A DNA stretch of 64,000 bases, from the NCBI GenBank assembly GCA_039621445.1, contig CP154957.1, forward strand, positions 9,281,071 through 9,345,070, written 5' to 3'. A model generated the notes under the pieces. It was not told the DNA's origin and did no database searches. It worked only from the letters and a program-made list of their open reading frames with translations. Position 1 is the stretch's first letter, and each line of letters opens with the position of its first letter. This document shows, piece by piece, positions 1-33,535 of this stretch. The stretch comes from Euglena gracilis (lineage: Eukaryota > Euglenida > Euglenophyceae > Euglenales). A program made the position numbers and the translations under genes.

Positions 1-1033
1 CGAAAGGGAAACTCGTTTTTTGAGGTTTTGGGGGTGGGGGATCACCTCGCTTCTCGATTTGGCTGGAAAACAGCTCGCCAGCTGGGTTTGGGCTTTCTGG
101 CCAGTTTTGGGGGACCGGCTGGGTCAGTGCGACTGCTGGTCAGACCATGAAGGTTTCCTAAGAGAACATGTAAAGCTCTCAATTTATTCTGACTATTCTG
201 CACACAAAGGCACTTGCACACAGGCACACACATCCACCTGCTCGTCTTGAGTCACCCTTTATTAGCATTCACAGTCGGGTGTGGAGTGTAACTTGCAGTT
301 TTGCAAGCATTAGGAGCAGCGGTTATTTTAGGTAATTATTGTGACGTCCACGGTGTCGTAGACATGCAATCACTTGTCATTGACCGACTCCCCCCCCCCC
401 AGGGGGAGGAGTGACCGACTTTTTTTTGGTCCAAACCTGGGGGGGGGGGTCGACAAAAAAGCCTCCGCTTCCCAAAAAAAACAACAACTAGGCCATTTCT
501 TCAGATTTGTGTTCAAATTGCCCCCCAGGCCAGGGGGGTGACTCGTTTTCTGGAAAAGTGATTGCCTGGCATTTAGAAGTGTAATTGGGCCCCTGGGGGT
601 CAGTAAAAAATGTATAATCTCAGGAGACTCCATCCACTGTTATCCTGTGATGGGGTTTGGGGAACCTGATTGTCTAGTTTGGGGGGAGACGAATCGCAGC
701 AAACATAACCCCCCCAAAATAAGACCTGGGTCTTATTTCTGAGTCCATTGCTGGAAACCTCCAGGGGGCCTTATTTTTGAGGGGGTCTTATTTTTGAATT
801 TTTTTCTTGACCGACCAGGGACCGAAAAGGCACCTTTTTCCGGTTCCCAAAAACAAAACAAAAATTCCTTCGGGCTTTGCGCCATGTGTAAATTGTTCCA
901 TATGGACATTTACCATGATTTCTGGAAGTACCATTTTTTTGAAATTTCATCATTTTCATGTCTGAAATTGTGGTTTTTTGGGGGTTTTTTTGCTTCGTTG
1001 CATGCTTCCAACGCCATTTCCCTTGTCCCCCAG
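1..1033. other. intron or upstream sequence of the cyclase gene
   Basis: No coding segment is visible. The stretch holds C- and G-homopolymer hairpins and, at about 712-800, a repeat with the unit AAAATAAGACC that recurs in opposite orientation at 53.3 kb. It ends in a pyrimidine-rich tract and CAG just before the first recognised exon, so I read it as the end of a conventional intron whose 5' exon lies outside the window. Confidence 0.5.
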
Positions 1034-21333
<20,300 letters not shown>

Positions 21334-22652
21334 GTGCAGGGCATCTGCCCCTCCTGCCCCCCGCTGCGTGCGTGTGCGTGTGCGTGTGCGTGTGTGCGCG
21401 CGCGCGCGTGTGTGTGTGTGTGTGTGGGTGGGTGGGTGGGTGGGTGGGTGGGTGGGTGGGTGGGTGTGGGTGTGGGTGTGCAGATCCCCATCGCTGTTGT
21501 ATTTCGATTCCTTGTGATCGAAGGGCAAAATTCCAAAAAATTTTGTGTGTGTGTGTGTGTGTGTAAAATTTGACAGATATTTGCTGCAAATCTGCCAAAA
21601 ACTGCAGCAGCTGCCCAATTTGGTTTCCCCACCCCATTTTCCAAATTCCTCTCCATTTCTGAAGGTTCTCTTTCCCTGCTCTTTCAAGCTTTCCTCATCC
21701 AGGCATGTAGCGAGTGAAAGTTTGCAGTTCACGCTGCTAGTCACCCTCCCATCGATCGCCTGTCGGCCCCATACATCCCCCACACAACAGCCCAGCGTGG
21801 CAGTGGGGGCAGAGTCCACCGCCCGTCTGTAGCCTGGTCCCTTCCCTGCACCCCTCCTCCATCACCCTTTCCGGTGCAGTCCACCGTCTCCTCCGTGCCC
21901 ATCATGCTGTGGACTCTCACTCTTTTTTGATGTGCAACTTTGGCAGCATTATGAGGCAGATGTGTTTGCTTCTTCTTTTTCCCAGAGTTTTTGCCATTTT
22001 GCTGGAAAGGCAGTTTTTTCGGTGTTGCCTTTTTGTGCATTTTGGACCAGAACCACCACACCAGTGTCCAGCTGTTTCGTGTGATTTTGTCGCTGTGTGG
22101 TCTTTTTAGGAATCCTGCATGCAGCAGGTGCAAGGAGCATGTTAATTGCAATTTTCAAAGCTGTTTTCTGCCCCCCTTTTTTGGCATTTTGTTTGCGACG
22201 ATGAGTGGCAGTAGTTCAACCATTGCCTGTGAAAATCCGAGAAAAATCTCACCAAATTCCAATTGGGTCAGAGGAGCTGGCACTATTCGATCTACAAAAT
22301 TCACCATTTTCGGTAAATTGCTGCTTTTGCAAATGATTGTGCTTTTTTCTGCACTTTAAATTGCAAAAGAAGGATACCTGGGAAAGAAGTATTTGTAAAT
22401 CATTCAATTCCATTTTTGAAGTTGCTGATTTTGGTTGGCTCAGACCAGACTCTGAAGTTTTCTTCAAGGGCTGTCTTCAATGAGTTATGATGTTCGAAAA
22501 TTTTGGCTTTTTGGACAAAAAAAAATCCAAACTTTTTCAGAAAACTTTGCACAATTTTACCATGCACAACAATCTGCGTGTGTTTTTTTCATCATCCCCA
22601 AAAACAAAAAAAAACATACAGTGGTGCTGTAACACACCTCCGCTGCCGAAGG
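21334..22652. other. no supported gene; microsatellite and unique DNA
   Basis: A GT/GGGT microsatellite at about 21362-21480 and a short (GT)n at 21543, then unique sequence. A possible exon at 21.85-21.95 kb (SSITLSGAVHRLL in one phase) is too weak to call. Confidence 0.5.
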
Positions 22653-22791
22653 CAGAACCAGTCGAGACCCAAAACCGACCCCAGCACCCCATCCCCAGTC
22701 AGCCAGCAGCCTCTTTCCAGCCCTCGGAACCCCCTCCCCCCCCCATCGACAAATTTTCGGGCCAGCTGCCCGGACGGAGGCTGGCCAGAGG
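22653..22791 (+). CDS. possible Pro-rich exon
   Basis: One frame reads AEPVETQNRPQHPIPSQPAA then SFQPSEPPPPPIDKFSGQLP, ending at GGAG/GTAACA, a good donor. It starts one base after CTG-CCGAA. Composition is exon-like, but no other gene part chains to it. Confidence 0.35.
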
Positions 22792-25700
22792 AGGTAACAG
22801 ATATTTGGCCTGCAGAGCAAAATGGGCCAAAAATGGGTTAAAGTTTAGTTCAAGTTTTTTTTTTGCATACTGGCAGTTTTTTGCTATTTTTTTTGGATTT
22901 TGTTTTTTTTTTGATGCCCGGTGTGGCCCCCAATCAAATCTGACCTCGTGGAAGGGAGGGTCAGGTCAGCCAGCAGCATTTTTCCAGCCGGGTCAATTTT
23001 TCATTCTTTGAGCTGGACCCCCGGGGGGGGGGGGGGTCGCCAAGCAACGCCCTGCCTTTTATATGGCCCCCGCAACGGGTGGGTAAACAGATGCATTGTC
23101 AGGGGGCAGGGTAAGGGCCAAGGTGGGAAGAGGTTTGAACAACTTCTTGCAGTGGAACCCAAATGACCCACAAACCCCCCAAGGCCCCCACCAGGGGTTT
23201 TATTTTTTTAGTTGTGGACCCCTGGGGGGTGGGTCCGACCGAAGCCCCCCCGGGGGGGGTGTCCCCCCAGAGGCAGAGGGGGGGGGGGTGTACTTTTCGG
23301 CGCCAAAAATTTTTGAGAAAGATGCTGTTTTGGCATTTTTCGCGATTTTTCGACCATTTTCGGGGAAAAGTGGTTGGGTCCCCTGGGACCCCCCTCCCAG
23401 GAGGGGGGGGGGGAGGACCCCCCTCTCCCACTCGGTCTTAAAAAAGAACTCTTGCCCCGCCACCCCTCTCCCGCTCCAAGGAGTGGCGTCGGACCCCGTA
23501 AACTGCCACCAACAGGTCAGAAAGGGAGGCAAGCATCTGTGGAAGAAATTGCTTGGGATAATGGCGTCGATGTTTTTTCTCGCTTTCCAAAATTCACGCC
23601 GTCATCAAAGCGTATCCGGAAGGAGAATTTTTTGGGGAAATTCCATTCAAAGAAAGTTCCCTCCCCTCCCCCCGGCCCATTTGTCAGCAGGTCAAAGCCG
23701 CGGGGGGGGGGGGTGTCCAAAAAAGGTGTCCTCCGACTGGGGGGGGGGGGTTAGTCGTTACACAAATGGGCTTTTCAGTCAAAAGGTTAAACATTCCGTG
23801 GACCAGCCAAGCCTCCAAAAAGGTGTTCTCTGGCAAGGTGCGGGAGGGGGGTCGTTGGACAAATAGGGATTGTTGAACAAAACACACGGAGAGTGGGGGG
23901 GGCAGGAATGGGCACACGTCAACAGGTCCATTGATTTTCCATCCCCACAGGCAGGCAAGCGTCACCCCACCCTCTGTGCTGCCCAAAAAGGTGCAAAAGA
24001 GATTGTGCTGTTTTTTTTTCCTGGAACCTTTCTTTATTTCTCTTCTCTTTCTTTCTTTTTTGCCGTCTTTTTTCCAATTTAAAGGCAATTTCCCCACAGA
24101 TTAAATCCAGGTGAAGAATTGGGACATTGGTGGACACAGGTGAAGAATTGGGACGTAATTTTCGCGACAAAATCTTTCAGCAGGATTTCATGGAAAGGTG
24201 GCTTCCACCCCGCAGCGCATGTTGTTCAATTGGCGGCCTCTTCGGTGGCCAGCCCACTCTTCAGCCCACTTGCTCTTTTGACATTGGCTGCTTTGCCTTC
24301 GGCCAATGGCCACCTCCTCCTGTTCTCGTCGCAAGCAGGCTGGCTGGCTGCCACGCGTGGTAGGGGAGGCAAAATTGGAAGTTACAGAGAGGTACCCTCC
24401 CTCTCTATCCCCTTCAGAAACTGTCACCTTACAGGGAAGACAACTACCCACCATCACAGGCTCTCCAGCATCACAGTTTCCTGGGCCATGCTGATGAGCG
24501 CATTCCCGGAGGTCAACTTGCGCGGGGGGGGGGGGGGGTCCTGCCAAATACCACTCAGAGGCTGGAAATTGGCCTTCTGAAAAAAGCCACTCACTCCCCC
24601 CCCCCCGCACAGCAGGGTTCCCCGACTGGGTCGAATGGGTTCAAAATGTCGAAGCTGAAGGGAAAACAGGTAAAAAATTGATTTTGACCTGTTTTTTTTA
24701 CCACAAAAAATCGAGCCCATTTTCAAGCCATTTTTGCCACCTGCCGAGGAAAATCAAATTTTGGTTAAAACCCACGTGTCCTTCGAACTCAGAGCGGGAA
24801 TAAGGCGGATGGCTGGAAATAGTGCTACGGGGCCCAGGGGCAAGGCTGACCTTCACCACGGCCTAGGGATGTGTTTCAGTGACATTTGGGGGGATTTGGA
24901 TTTTGAACAATTCATACCTCCCCATAATCCGCCACACATTCGGTGTTCTGTTGGGGGGGGGGGGATCGCACACCCGTGCAGTTGTTTTCTGCTTGTGAGA
25001 CATTTGTCGACCTGACAGGTAGTGTGTGTGGGTTTAGGCACCAGTGCAAGTGCAGGTCCAGGTGTAGGGGCAATGGTGGGCAGGGGTTTGTGTAAGCGTT
25101 TGTCCAGTTGCACGGTTCTCACAGCCGGCCATGCTTGCCCGCACCTTAATACATTCCCGCTGTCGCATGTCGCATGTGGCCCCCTTGGGGGGTGAATATG
25201 CATAATGTGGGTCCCAATTACCTTTTGCTTGTGAGTTTACTGTTCTCTCTTGGTTCTAATGGGAAGGGGGGTTCGGATTGGGAAGTAAGGTGTGTGCCAA
25301 TTTTTGTGCTGAAAATGTCCTCTTGTTTCAAGGGGTCTTTTTTCAAGGGGTTTAGTTTTGGCTCTCTGTGACTGTCTGAAAAAGTTAAACACTGTATTTG
25401 CCGAAGTTTCTCGAGGGACAAACACATATTGATTTTCGGGTTGAGGTGTGATAAAAAGACCAAAGACAGATTTTTTTTAATTTGGGAATATGATCCAAAT
25501 GGTGAACATGTTGGCCTTAATCACTCAAAAATATATAAGTACGATGATTTTTGTAATTTTGGGAGCAGGGAGAATATATGTTCCGATTGGTTGGCACAAA
25601 ACATCCTACAAGGAAATGACAAAAAAGGGTAAAAGGAGAAATCTGCTTGAAAACTGGGTTTTTTGTACTTTTTATCATTAATGGACGCCATGTCCCAGCA

Positions 25701-26443
25701 GGAGGTTTAAATAATTGGCAAAGAAAAAACAACACACATGTGGGATTTCAAAGCGTTTTAAGATCCTCCTGCCAATTTCCAAAAAAAAAAAACAACAACA
25801 ACGAACAAATAACCCCAGAAAGGAAAAACACCTCAGGGTTCTCAACGCGTGATGCAAAAAAAAAAAAAACAATAAAAAAAATTGAATTTAATTAGCAATC
25901 CCAAGCCAACATTAGCAAGCTGGTTAAAAAGCCAGTGGAGTTCCCAGCCTGTTGCCAAGCAGCAGCTGGAAATTTGCGTATTCCCAATTTCCACGACCCT
26001 TCCTGTTTCAGACCCACTGGCCTCAAGAATCTGTGTGAATATCTCAGAGGTCGATTTTTGATATTTAATTGAATATTTTCCTGAATGTGCACGGCTTTTC
26101 TGCAGGGGCACCATGCAACATAGAACCTCAACGGCACGCAATTTGTTTTAGTTGGGTCTTGGTTCCAGGGAGCATGTTAGAAACCCAAGCTGGTTAAAAG
26201 TTTGAGCCAGTGGAGTTCCCAGCCTGTTCGATGCCCAGGCTGTTAAGCAAAGGCTTGGCCCCAATAGGGTATCCCTGACCTGACCAGCCCCATTTGTCCG
26301 CCTGGCCGTATTCCCATTTCATTTGGGGAAGGCCAGCGAGACCCTTGCTGTCTTGATTCATCCCAAAAATTTGGCCTCAAGCTGGGGGTTGCAAATGTTG
26401 TGACCTTTTCCTGCAGGTACCACAAACACACACACACGCGCGC

Positions 26444-26488
<45 letters not shown>

Positions 26489-27716
26489 CAGGGACACGCA
26501 CGCGCGCGCAGTGAGAGAGGGGGGGGGTATTTTCTTCTTCCTGTCCTTTCTTTTTCTTTGGAATTGTGTGGCATGCAGTACTGCTACTGCCATGACAGGT
26601 TTGCAACAGGGGAAGTCCTCGTTGAATGGTTTATTTTCCCAGGATTTCAGCAAACGTCATCTTTGGTCACAGCTCCCAGCTCCAGACAAGTTCGTCGCGG
26701 GAGCACCCTGTTCCCGCCTCCTGTTCCTGCCCGCAAGCAGGCTCTGTTTTGGAAGCCCTCAGCGACGTTGGGGTCTATAATACGCATATTTGGGAGGGTG
26801 AGACAGAACGTTAAGATGCCGATGCCTTTCTTGCTTTTGCTGAACCTTTGCTGGCTCTTCCGCTGCTGTCTGTCTGAGGGCCCTGTCCAGTCAGTGCCCC
26901 TCGGCCGACATGCTCAGTTTCTCAGTGTTGGGTTTCTGAGAGGCAGCATGAGCCTGGCAGTCCCCCCTCCCCCCCCCCCGCTGTCATTCATCCATTTTTC
27001 CGTCCCAGGGAGCACCTGGTCCTCCCTGCGCCTCTGCTCGATGAACAGTGCCCCGCCACACTAAGCCCCCTTCCCCCTAAAGCCTCCCCCACCCCCCATA
27101 GCCCCCCTCCTTCCTGTTGTGTGAACGGGCCATCACAAGGTGGCCCATGTGTGGCCCCGCCCTCCTTATTCGCTACCGCGGGAGGCCGAATGACGGTTGT
27201 TATACAAATGAGGCGGCTGGTGGCTCCCTGCCCCACATCATGATTCATAATTTTCATGCGTATGTACCATATCATTTTTCACTGGCATGACCTCCGGGGA
27301 GCTTTCAACCCACCCACCCACCTGCACAACGCCCCGGGAGTCGAGCCACCCTCCCCCAACCCAAAACCCCCAAAATCCGTCGATAATGCTGCGTGGATGG
27401 GTTTTCAAAAAAGGAGTGGGTGGGGTGGCTTTGGGCTTTGGGGAAAGTGTCCAATCAACCCGGGGATCACTACGTGAATTTATTATATTTATGACACAGT
27501 TAGGCACAGATATGCAACAATTTTTGCACTTTTTTCATGTATGCACCCCAGAAATGTGTCAGGAAGATTCCATGAAACGGTCATCCACAAGGAATTGTCA
27601 GGGTCCCTGGTTCTGACTGACGTCGTCAGGCGGCATACAAACTCTCATGCAAGCTTGTGCAAATGTACGCAACTTTGTGTGACGTTCTCCGGCTGATGAC
27701 GTTATTTGGGATTTCA
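22792..27716. other. gap region: repeats, homopolymers, no chained exons
   Basis: Contains a C/G-run repeat unit at 23170-23440, poly-G runs near 23.7 and 24.5 kb, AT-rich DNA at 25.4-25.9 kb, and a direct duplication of the segment AGCCAGTGGAGTTCCCAGCC at about 25.93 and 26.2 kb. A CACG microsatellite lies at 26.43-26.51 kb. Short exon-like frames at 24.50 kb (MLMSAFPEVNL) and 26.74 kb (EALSDVGVYN) are noted but not called. Confidence 0.45.
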
Positions 27717-27840
27717 GTGCCACTGGCCCAGCCGCAGTGCCACCGCCCCCAACTTCAGCCCACCCCATCACTCGTTGTGCACCTCTTTGATTCCATGATG
27801 CAGCCTTCGGACCCGCGCCTGGACCTCAACAAAAGACAGC
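27717..27840 (+). CDS. possible exon, Pro-rich then SLVVHLFDSMM
   Basis: Follows a good acceptor (GGGATTTCAG). In phase 1 it reads PLAQPQCHRPQLQPTPSLVV then HLFDSMMQPSDPRLDLN. The end is not defined (several CAG sites). Could be 3' cyclase-gene or 5' ARM-gene sequence. Confidence 0.35.
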
Positions 27841-28439
27841 CGGCCTCCCAAACTGGTCTCTTCGGAACACCATTGCCAAGCCAATCGGATCTGCAAACCG
27901 ATTTTTTTTGTCAAGGTTGCATCTCCCCTCTGGGGGTGATTGGCTTTGGGCTCCTGCCCCGGTCGACCAAGCCAGTTGCCTTTTGAAAATGGCCTATCTC
28001 TCCGCAACCGTTCTGACAGGTATTCACTCTTATTTTGCAGACTCTACCCCTGGGAGGCCAGCCAGCCCCAAATCTGACCTCGGGGGGGGGGGGTGCCACT
28101 GTGGAATCAGACCCCTGGCCAATAGAAAGCACCACAATGGCCCGCACACCACGATTTCGAACCTTGTCATCATTCCCTGTATTGCCTCACCTGTCAGCGC
28201 ACAGCGTCTTTGGGGACCCAGGGAAGGGGAGGTTCTGCACTGGGGCTAGAAATTCGGGCTGGCTGCCCAGTTTGGGGGGCTGAACCCTAGCTGCACCAGA
28301 ACTGAATTTCCATAGCAGAAAGAAATGCCGCACACTGCCGCCACCGAACCATTTTATAAAAGGACTTCAGAATCAGTTTTTCTGAAAAAAAATTAACTCC
28401 ACTTTTTTGGGGGGACTAGGAAATGTTCGGATCCCATAT

Positions 28440-28561
28440 AGGCTTGTGCTTAGTTGGGTGCCTACCCCACGGGGGGGGGGGGTGTAGGGGCAGGCACCGT
28501 ATAGCACCCATCCGACCCCCCCCCCTGGAGGGCCCCCCCCCCGGTCGGTAAGCACAAACCT
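28440..28561. mobile_element. short TIR element with 8-bp (up to 10-bp) target duplication
   Basis: Left end AGGCTTGTGCTTAG, right end GTAAGCACAAACCT, with GATCCCATAT outside both ends. Its GGGTGCCTACCCCACGGGG interior matches the 11.94 kb element, of which it looks like a deleted version. If the expected CAG has become TAG, the eight bases ATCCCATA flank the element exactly as the rule predicts. Confidence 0.85.
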
Positions 28562-28859
28562 GATCCCATATGCCAGCCATAAAATGGATCTCCTGGGCGG
28601 GGATTCCCGGTGCCTGGTGTGTGCCCGCATGCAAAGGACCACATACACAAACTCCCCACCAACGTTGAAACTGAGAAGGAGTTGTTCTTTCTCCAAAGAG
28701 AGCGTGTGTCTGCATTCTGAAGAGGCAAGTGTCTGCGGCTTCGACCTCCCTCCCCAATGGATGAGCCATCAGCACCTTTGTCATGCTCTTAAAAAGGTTC
28801 TATTCGCTTCGGGGCGTGGGGTGTACCATGGTGCCATGGCCGGGCCAGATAGTCTTTTC

Positions 28860-29070
28860 AAGTTATTTCAGCGGGTTATTTTTAGGCCAGTTGTGGGGCA
28901 AAATAATCGCGAAAAGCAAAATATCTCGAAAATGAAGCAAAAGCAAGGGAAATGTCTGTCGATCTAACTTGAAGCCCTTAAAGCTAGCAGTATAGCTATA
29001 AGTCAGTCTAACAGTATTTTGATTTCTCTGCAACTCCACAGCTAACCCGAGGTGTCACCAAATTTCGGCC
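28860..29070. repeat. dispersed copy of the 19.55 kb tandem unit
   Basis: Shares AAAATATCTCGAAAATGAAGC, the 'AAGGGAAATGTC' segment, 'TTGAAGCCCTT' and the 'GTATTTTGATTTC' segment with the first tandem family. Confidence 0.7.
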
Positions 29071-29574
29071 CAAAAAAGTGCTGCATGCTTTTCGATTTGG
29101 CTGTTTTTGAATTCATATTAATGAAAAAGACCAGCATTTGACGACAAATTACTTTGAGGAAACGCGGTCCATCGGTCCATCGTTGATTTGGGTAATTAAT
29201 TCTCAATTAATTTTGCAGGGTGTCGGGGCCAAAAAAGTTCGGTCCACTGACTTTGCAGGGGGCAAATTTATTTGGGGGGGGGGGTACAGGAAACATTTTG
29301 CTGGAAACACCAAAATATATTTCTCCATAATCTATGCACCAAGGCGTTGTGTAACCCTCAGGGCAGGTTTCGAGAAGGGTGATTGACCAACCCCTACCCA
29401 TCATCATTATCCACAGGTCAAGTTTTTTTTTTGGCAATTTGGTGCCAGTGTTTTTGGGCATTCGGGGTCAGGTTTTTTTTGGTCATTTGGGCCATTTTGG
29501 GGGGAATTGTGACAGTTCATATTTTGTAGGATCCACATACATGGTCTTTTCAGGACCGAAAGATTGCTGATTGA

Positions 29575-29649
29575 AAAAGGGTGGAGATCTTTGCCACAGA
29601 CCCGTTTGGCATGAAGGTGCCCTTGCTGTTGTCCCCCACAACTCATGTT
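29575..29649 (+). CDS. possible exon KRVEIFATDPFGMKVPLLL
   Basis: Twenty-five codons in phase 0 from CTG-ATTGA to a good GTATGT donor. Reads KRVEIFATDPFGMKVPLLLS. Composition would suit a helical repeat protein. A competing reading uses the TTTCAG acceptor at 29552 in another frame (TERLLIEKG). Confidence 0.35.
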
Positions 29650-31556
29650 GTATGTGTTTGCCAAGTGACCCAGAATCCATGCCAAGCGAAAACGTCTATT
29701 GCTTTTTCTGAGCAGCGTGTCTTGGGGAATCCATCAAATGATGTCAGCAATTCATTCCTCTCACCAAGTTTCATTTCACTGAATAGTCTCGTATGGAAGC
29801 ATTATGGCGAAACCATGGACAGATGCAACTTATTTTTCTTTCCTCTTTTCCATTTGCTTTCCCAGAGGCAATTTTCATTTTGCCTCTGTTTGGCTTGTGC
29901 TTTTTTTTTCATTCCGTTTTCCCCCAATTTTTGTCATTAGCGAACAACTCTTGTGTTGGATACCACAAACTGAGTCACAAATCCAAATATTGTTCCAAGT
30001 CCCATGGGAACTGTCACAGCACCCTGACATTCCCTGGGGGGGATGGCACAAGGTTGTCAGCATAGGGTGGCAAGTCGTCCAGGTGCTCACTTCTGTTCTG
30101 TGTGTTTGGAGGTTAGACGATGTTCAATGTGTTATTTGTGTCCTTGTTCCGACAGGGCTGTCCTTGAAAAGGATTCCTGATTTGCAAAGATGTTGCCCTC
30201 ATTGAAAGGAAGCACACAAAAGATCTAATTCACCAACGTAATGAATGCACTTGGTTGGTTTCTAGTTTCTAGGACACGATGGCATCAGAACACGACAAGG
30301 TTCCAACTGCTTCTCTGACCCAGATCAAAGCAATACCTTTCCGCTGTATATTATGTCTCATTGTCAGACTGCTTTCTCTTACTGTGCCACTTAACAAGGT
30401 CTTTAACCTTAAATCCGATTTCCAGAATTTTTCATCAATGCTTTTTTGGAGAGTGGGTGGGTGGGTGGGTTGGGGCCCCGGAACTCCCCACCCCCCCCAG
30501 GAGGTGCGCTATGGGTCAGGTTTTGCTCGGCCGAAGGCCGGGTTGGAATTTTTTTGCCATTTTTGGCCGATTTTGGCTGTATTTTGGGTGGGTGGGTGGG
30601 TGGGTGGGTGGGTGGTTGACCTCTTCCCAGGGGGGGGGGGGTTGTGGGTGGGTGGGTGGGTTTTCAAAAAAAGTGGTTCGGTGAGTTTTGGACCGGAAAA
30701 AGTGCCCCCGGGGGTTCATTACCCCCCCCCCCCCCCCCGGGCAATTGACGCCCCCGGGCAATTGTCACCCCCTCTGTGCTGCCCAATTTGTCACCCCCCC
30801 CCACAGTATTGCACTGAGAATTTTCTTCTCGCCGAAACGACTCGATTGTTCTATTTCACTACAACGTGCTGAGATTTTCACATACCAAATGCTCTGCACA
30901 CTTGTGTTTCGGATGGTGACCTTGGTCATTTGGTTTAAATGAGGCTTACATGGGTGGGCAATTGACGCCCCCGGGGAATTGTCATCCCCCTCTGTGCCGG
31001 CCAAATTGTCACCCCGGGAAATTGTCACCCCCCCTCCGTGCTGCCCAATTTGTTGCGCGACGATTTCCTGTGGGGGGTAAGTGAATCTATGGTCTGGACC
31101 CCCCCACACCTGCCCTTGCATTGAAGCTTGGTGGTGACATAGGGCTGGGAGGAGGCACGGGAATGACATCTTTCCCTGACATCCCCAATAACTGTGCACA
31201 GTCCTAATTGTCCAAAGTAGCTCAAAATCACCTGAAGTGGTCGAATTTGCTCCAGATACAATCCCAGTTGCGGGGGGGGGGGGGCATCTATGGCCAGCTT
31301 TTCCCCAATTTGGACTATTTGACTCATGTTTTGTTTGATTCGAACAACGTTTACCCATTTTGGGCAGGGCCATACCATTTTGGCAATTTTCTTTACTCAC
31401 CAAATCAGTGCACACCCCGAGGGCCCAAAGTAAGTTTGGTTGCTCAGAAATGAAAACCCCCATACTCATTGCGGTGGGGGGGGGGGGGGCTGGACAAGAC
31501 CAGATGGAAGGCTCAGTTTCCATGGGTGACTCCTCCCGCCGCTCTTCCCCCTCCAG
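29650..31556. other. no supported gene; repeats
   Basis: GGGT-rich microsatellites at 30.45-30.67 kb and two copies of the GGGCAATTGACGCCCC unit (30.73-30.80 and 30.955-31.075 kb). The rest is unique and AT-leaning. Confidence 0.5.
30730..31075. repeat. two dispersed copies of the GGGCAATTGACGCCCC unit
   Basis: Both share CCCTCTGTGC(T/C)G and GAAATTGTCACCCC with the 14.7 kb copy; they are about 225 bp apart in direct orientation. Confidence 0.75.
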
Positions 31557-31642
31557 CCATTGTGCCGCCATCCCTGTGCCGGGCCTACCGCCGGGTTCCC
31601 CCACCCGCGGTGCGTGGCGCTGGAAGCGGATGACGCTTTGAG
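31557..31642 (+). CDS. possible exon ending HPRCVALEADDALR
   Basis: Between a strong CCCTCCAG acceptor and a GTACCG donor. In phase 0 it reads PLCRHPCAGPTAGFPHPRCV then ALEADDAL, ending phase 2, which would agree with the phase-2 start of the 36.49 kb exon. The other two frames are also open across it. Confidence 0.35.
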
Positions 31643-32859
31643 GTACCGTTGACGTGGGGGGCATTCGGGGCGAGCAAAGGCAACGCGTCGGTCATCTGGG
31701 GGATGGTTGCAGGGGAAAGACAGTTTGCAACGTGCTCCAGATCCGACCCTTGCAGCTACAGGGTCCAGAGTTGCACAATTTGCACAGTTTCACGGGCATT
31801 AAAATGGGCTTTTTCCCTGCTTTGGGTGGTAGGGTGTCGCTTGACCCCCCCCCAGGTTTGGGCTCCGGGCATGAAGGGGTGGGGAGGCACCAATCTGGCA
31901 TTTAAAAACGACCCAGAAAGTTATTGGCACTTTGAGGGAACGAGATCAGAGAAACAGAAAGAAGCTCAGGTGACAAGTCTTCATGCGTCTAACCAATCCT
32001 CAAACGTTTCTTTGTGACGGTTCGCCATTTCCAAGCACATAGGCGATTGAACGACTTTTATTCCAGAAAATTTTCAAAAGAATGAATATTTTCAAAGTGA
32101 CGCTATTTGGTGAGTATGCATCATAATTGACAGAATTTTTTTTCACCGCAGGGAGGCTCCAAAAACGGAACTGCAGGGAAGGGTTCGGTATCAGGTTCAA
32201 ACCCCCAGCACCTCTTTCTGTTTTTTCTGTGGAGCCAATTTTTTGGTGAAAGTTTTCCCTCGGCACCTTTGGCACCAAAGGAGGCTTTTCTTGTACCCCA
32301 CGTGCCGTTGACACCCCCTGCGTCAACAGCATTTTTCCGGAACACTACCTGGGGTTTTCATTGAACTACAGTGGTGTTGACATTGTGTGTCGTTGAAACA
32401 CCCCTGTGTCACGAAACATTCTCTGAGCGTTGGCATCTTTTGGACAAGGGGGGGGGGGTGTGGGTAGGGGAGGTTCAACTACTTGCCAAATTTTCCGTAC
32501 ATCCCTGAGCGGGGGGAGTTTTCCAAAGCCCCAAAGCGGTCAGGTTTGGAGTGGGTTGTGAGACCCCCAGAAGCACCAGGGGCCCAAAATTAGCCGGCTA
32601 TGAGCAGCGCTGTCCAACGACTCCCCCCCCCACCGGGCTTTCCCGTTTTCCGGAGGCACCAATTTTTAGGTCAAATTTTTCCTTCGGTGCCAATTTTCCT
32701 TGAACGGGTGCTGTGACTACCCCGCCCCCACCTCCCGGGTGGAGGGGTCAACCCCCCCCCACCACAGCCCTGGGCATGATCAACAAATACCTGGAACAAC
32801 CTGGCAATTATCCAAATCTTGGTCAGGCATTTTTTTAAGGCGAAAATTCCAAAATAATT

Positions 32860-33245
32860 AAGGTTTTTTCGGACCGTTTTTAATGGTTTTTTTAGGGGTT
32901 TTTTTTAAGGCATTTCGAAAATTTCATGAATTTTTAAGACGTCCATTTTCCATTGGTGGTCAAAGAGCCATCTGGGCATCGAACCAACGTCGCTCCAGGT
33001 TGAAAATCAAACCTTTTTTTTTGAGTGTTGGGTGGATACACAATGTTTCAGTGATGCCAGAAATCATTTTTTCCCCAGAGTTGGCCTGTTTTTTGTCAAG
33101 ATTTTGCGATTGCTTTTGCTCAAAATTCGAAAACGTTCCAGGACCAAGTTTTCAAGTTTTTTTTTTAGTTTTTAAGGCACTTTGGCCAAAAAAAATATCG
33201 GGTTTTTTAAGGTTTTTTTAAGGTTTTTCACGGCGCCTTAAAAAG
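32860..33245. repeat. dispersed repeat, relative of 50.87-51.33 kb
   Basis: Shares GCATCGAACCAACGTCGCTCC-type sequence, 'GGTGGATACACAATGTTTCAG' and 'GTGATGCCAGAAATCATTTT' with the 50.9 kb copy, framed by TTTTTAAGGC-rich ends in both. Confidence 0.8.
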
Positions 33246-33440
33246 AATGGGGGGCTATTCTTTGAACAGGTGTGCATATTATGCGTCATAAATCACGGTG
33301 TTAATCAATTTTTTTTGGGTCGCTTTGGTTGCGGAAGTTTGATTTCCCTCCCTATGTATAATATACTACATAGTGTCTATTGGTCAGACCACCAGGAACA
33401 TTCTTTGCGGCATCAAACAAACTCAGAGTTGGGAGAAACC

Positions 33441-33442
33441 AT

Positions 33443-33517
<75 letters not shown>

Positions 33518-33535
33518 CGCGCGCGCACACACACA
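33441..33535. repeat. (CA)n microsatellite
   Basis: About 75 bases of pure CA followed by GCGCGCGCACACAC. Confidence 0.95.

Noticed and set aside
30279-30872. Open frame with Val/Gly-rich stretch
   Set aside because: Driven by GGGT repeats; no exon borders and no conserved motif.
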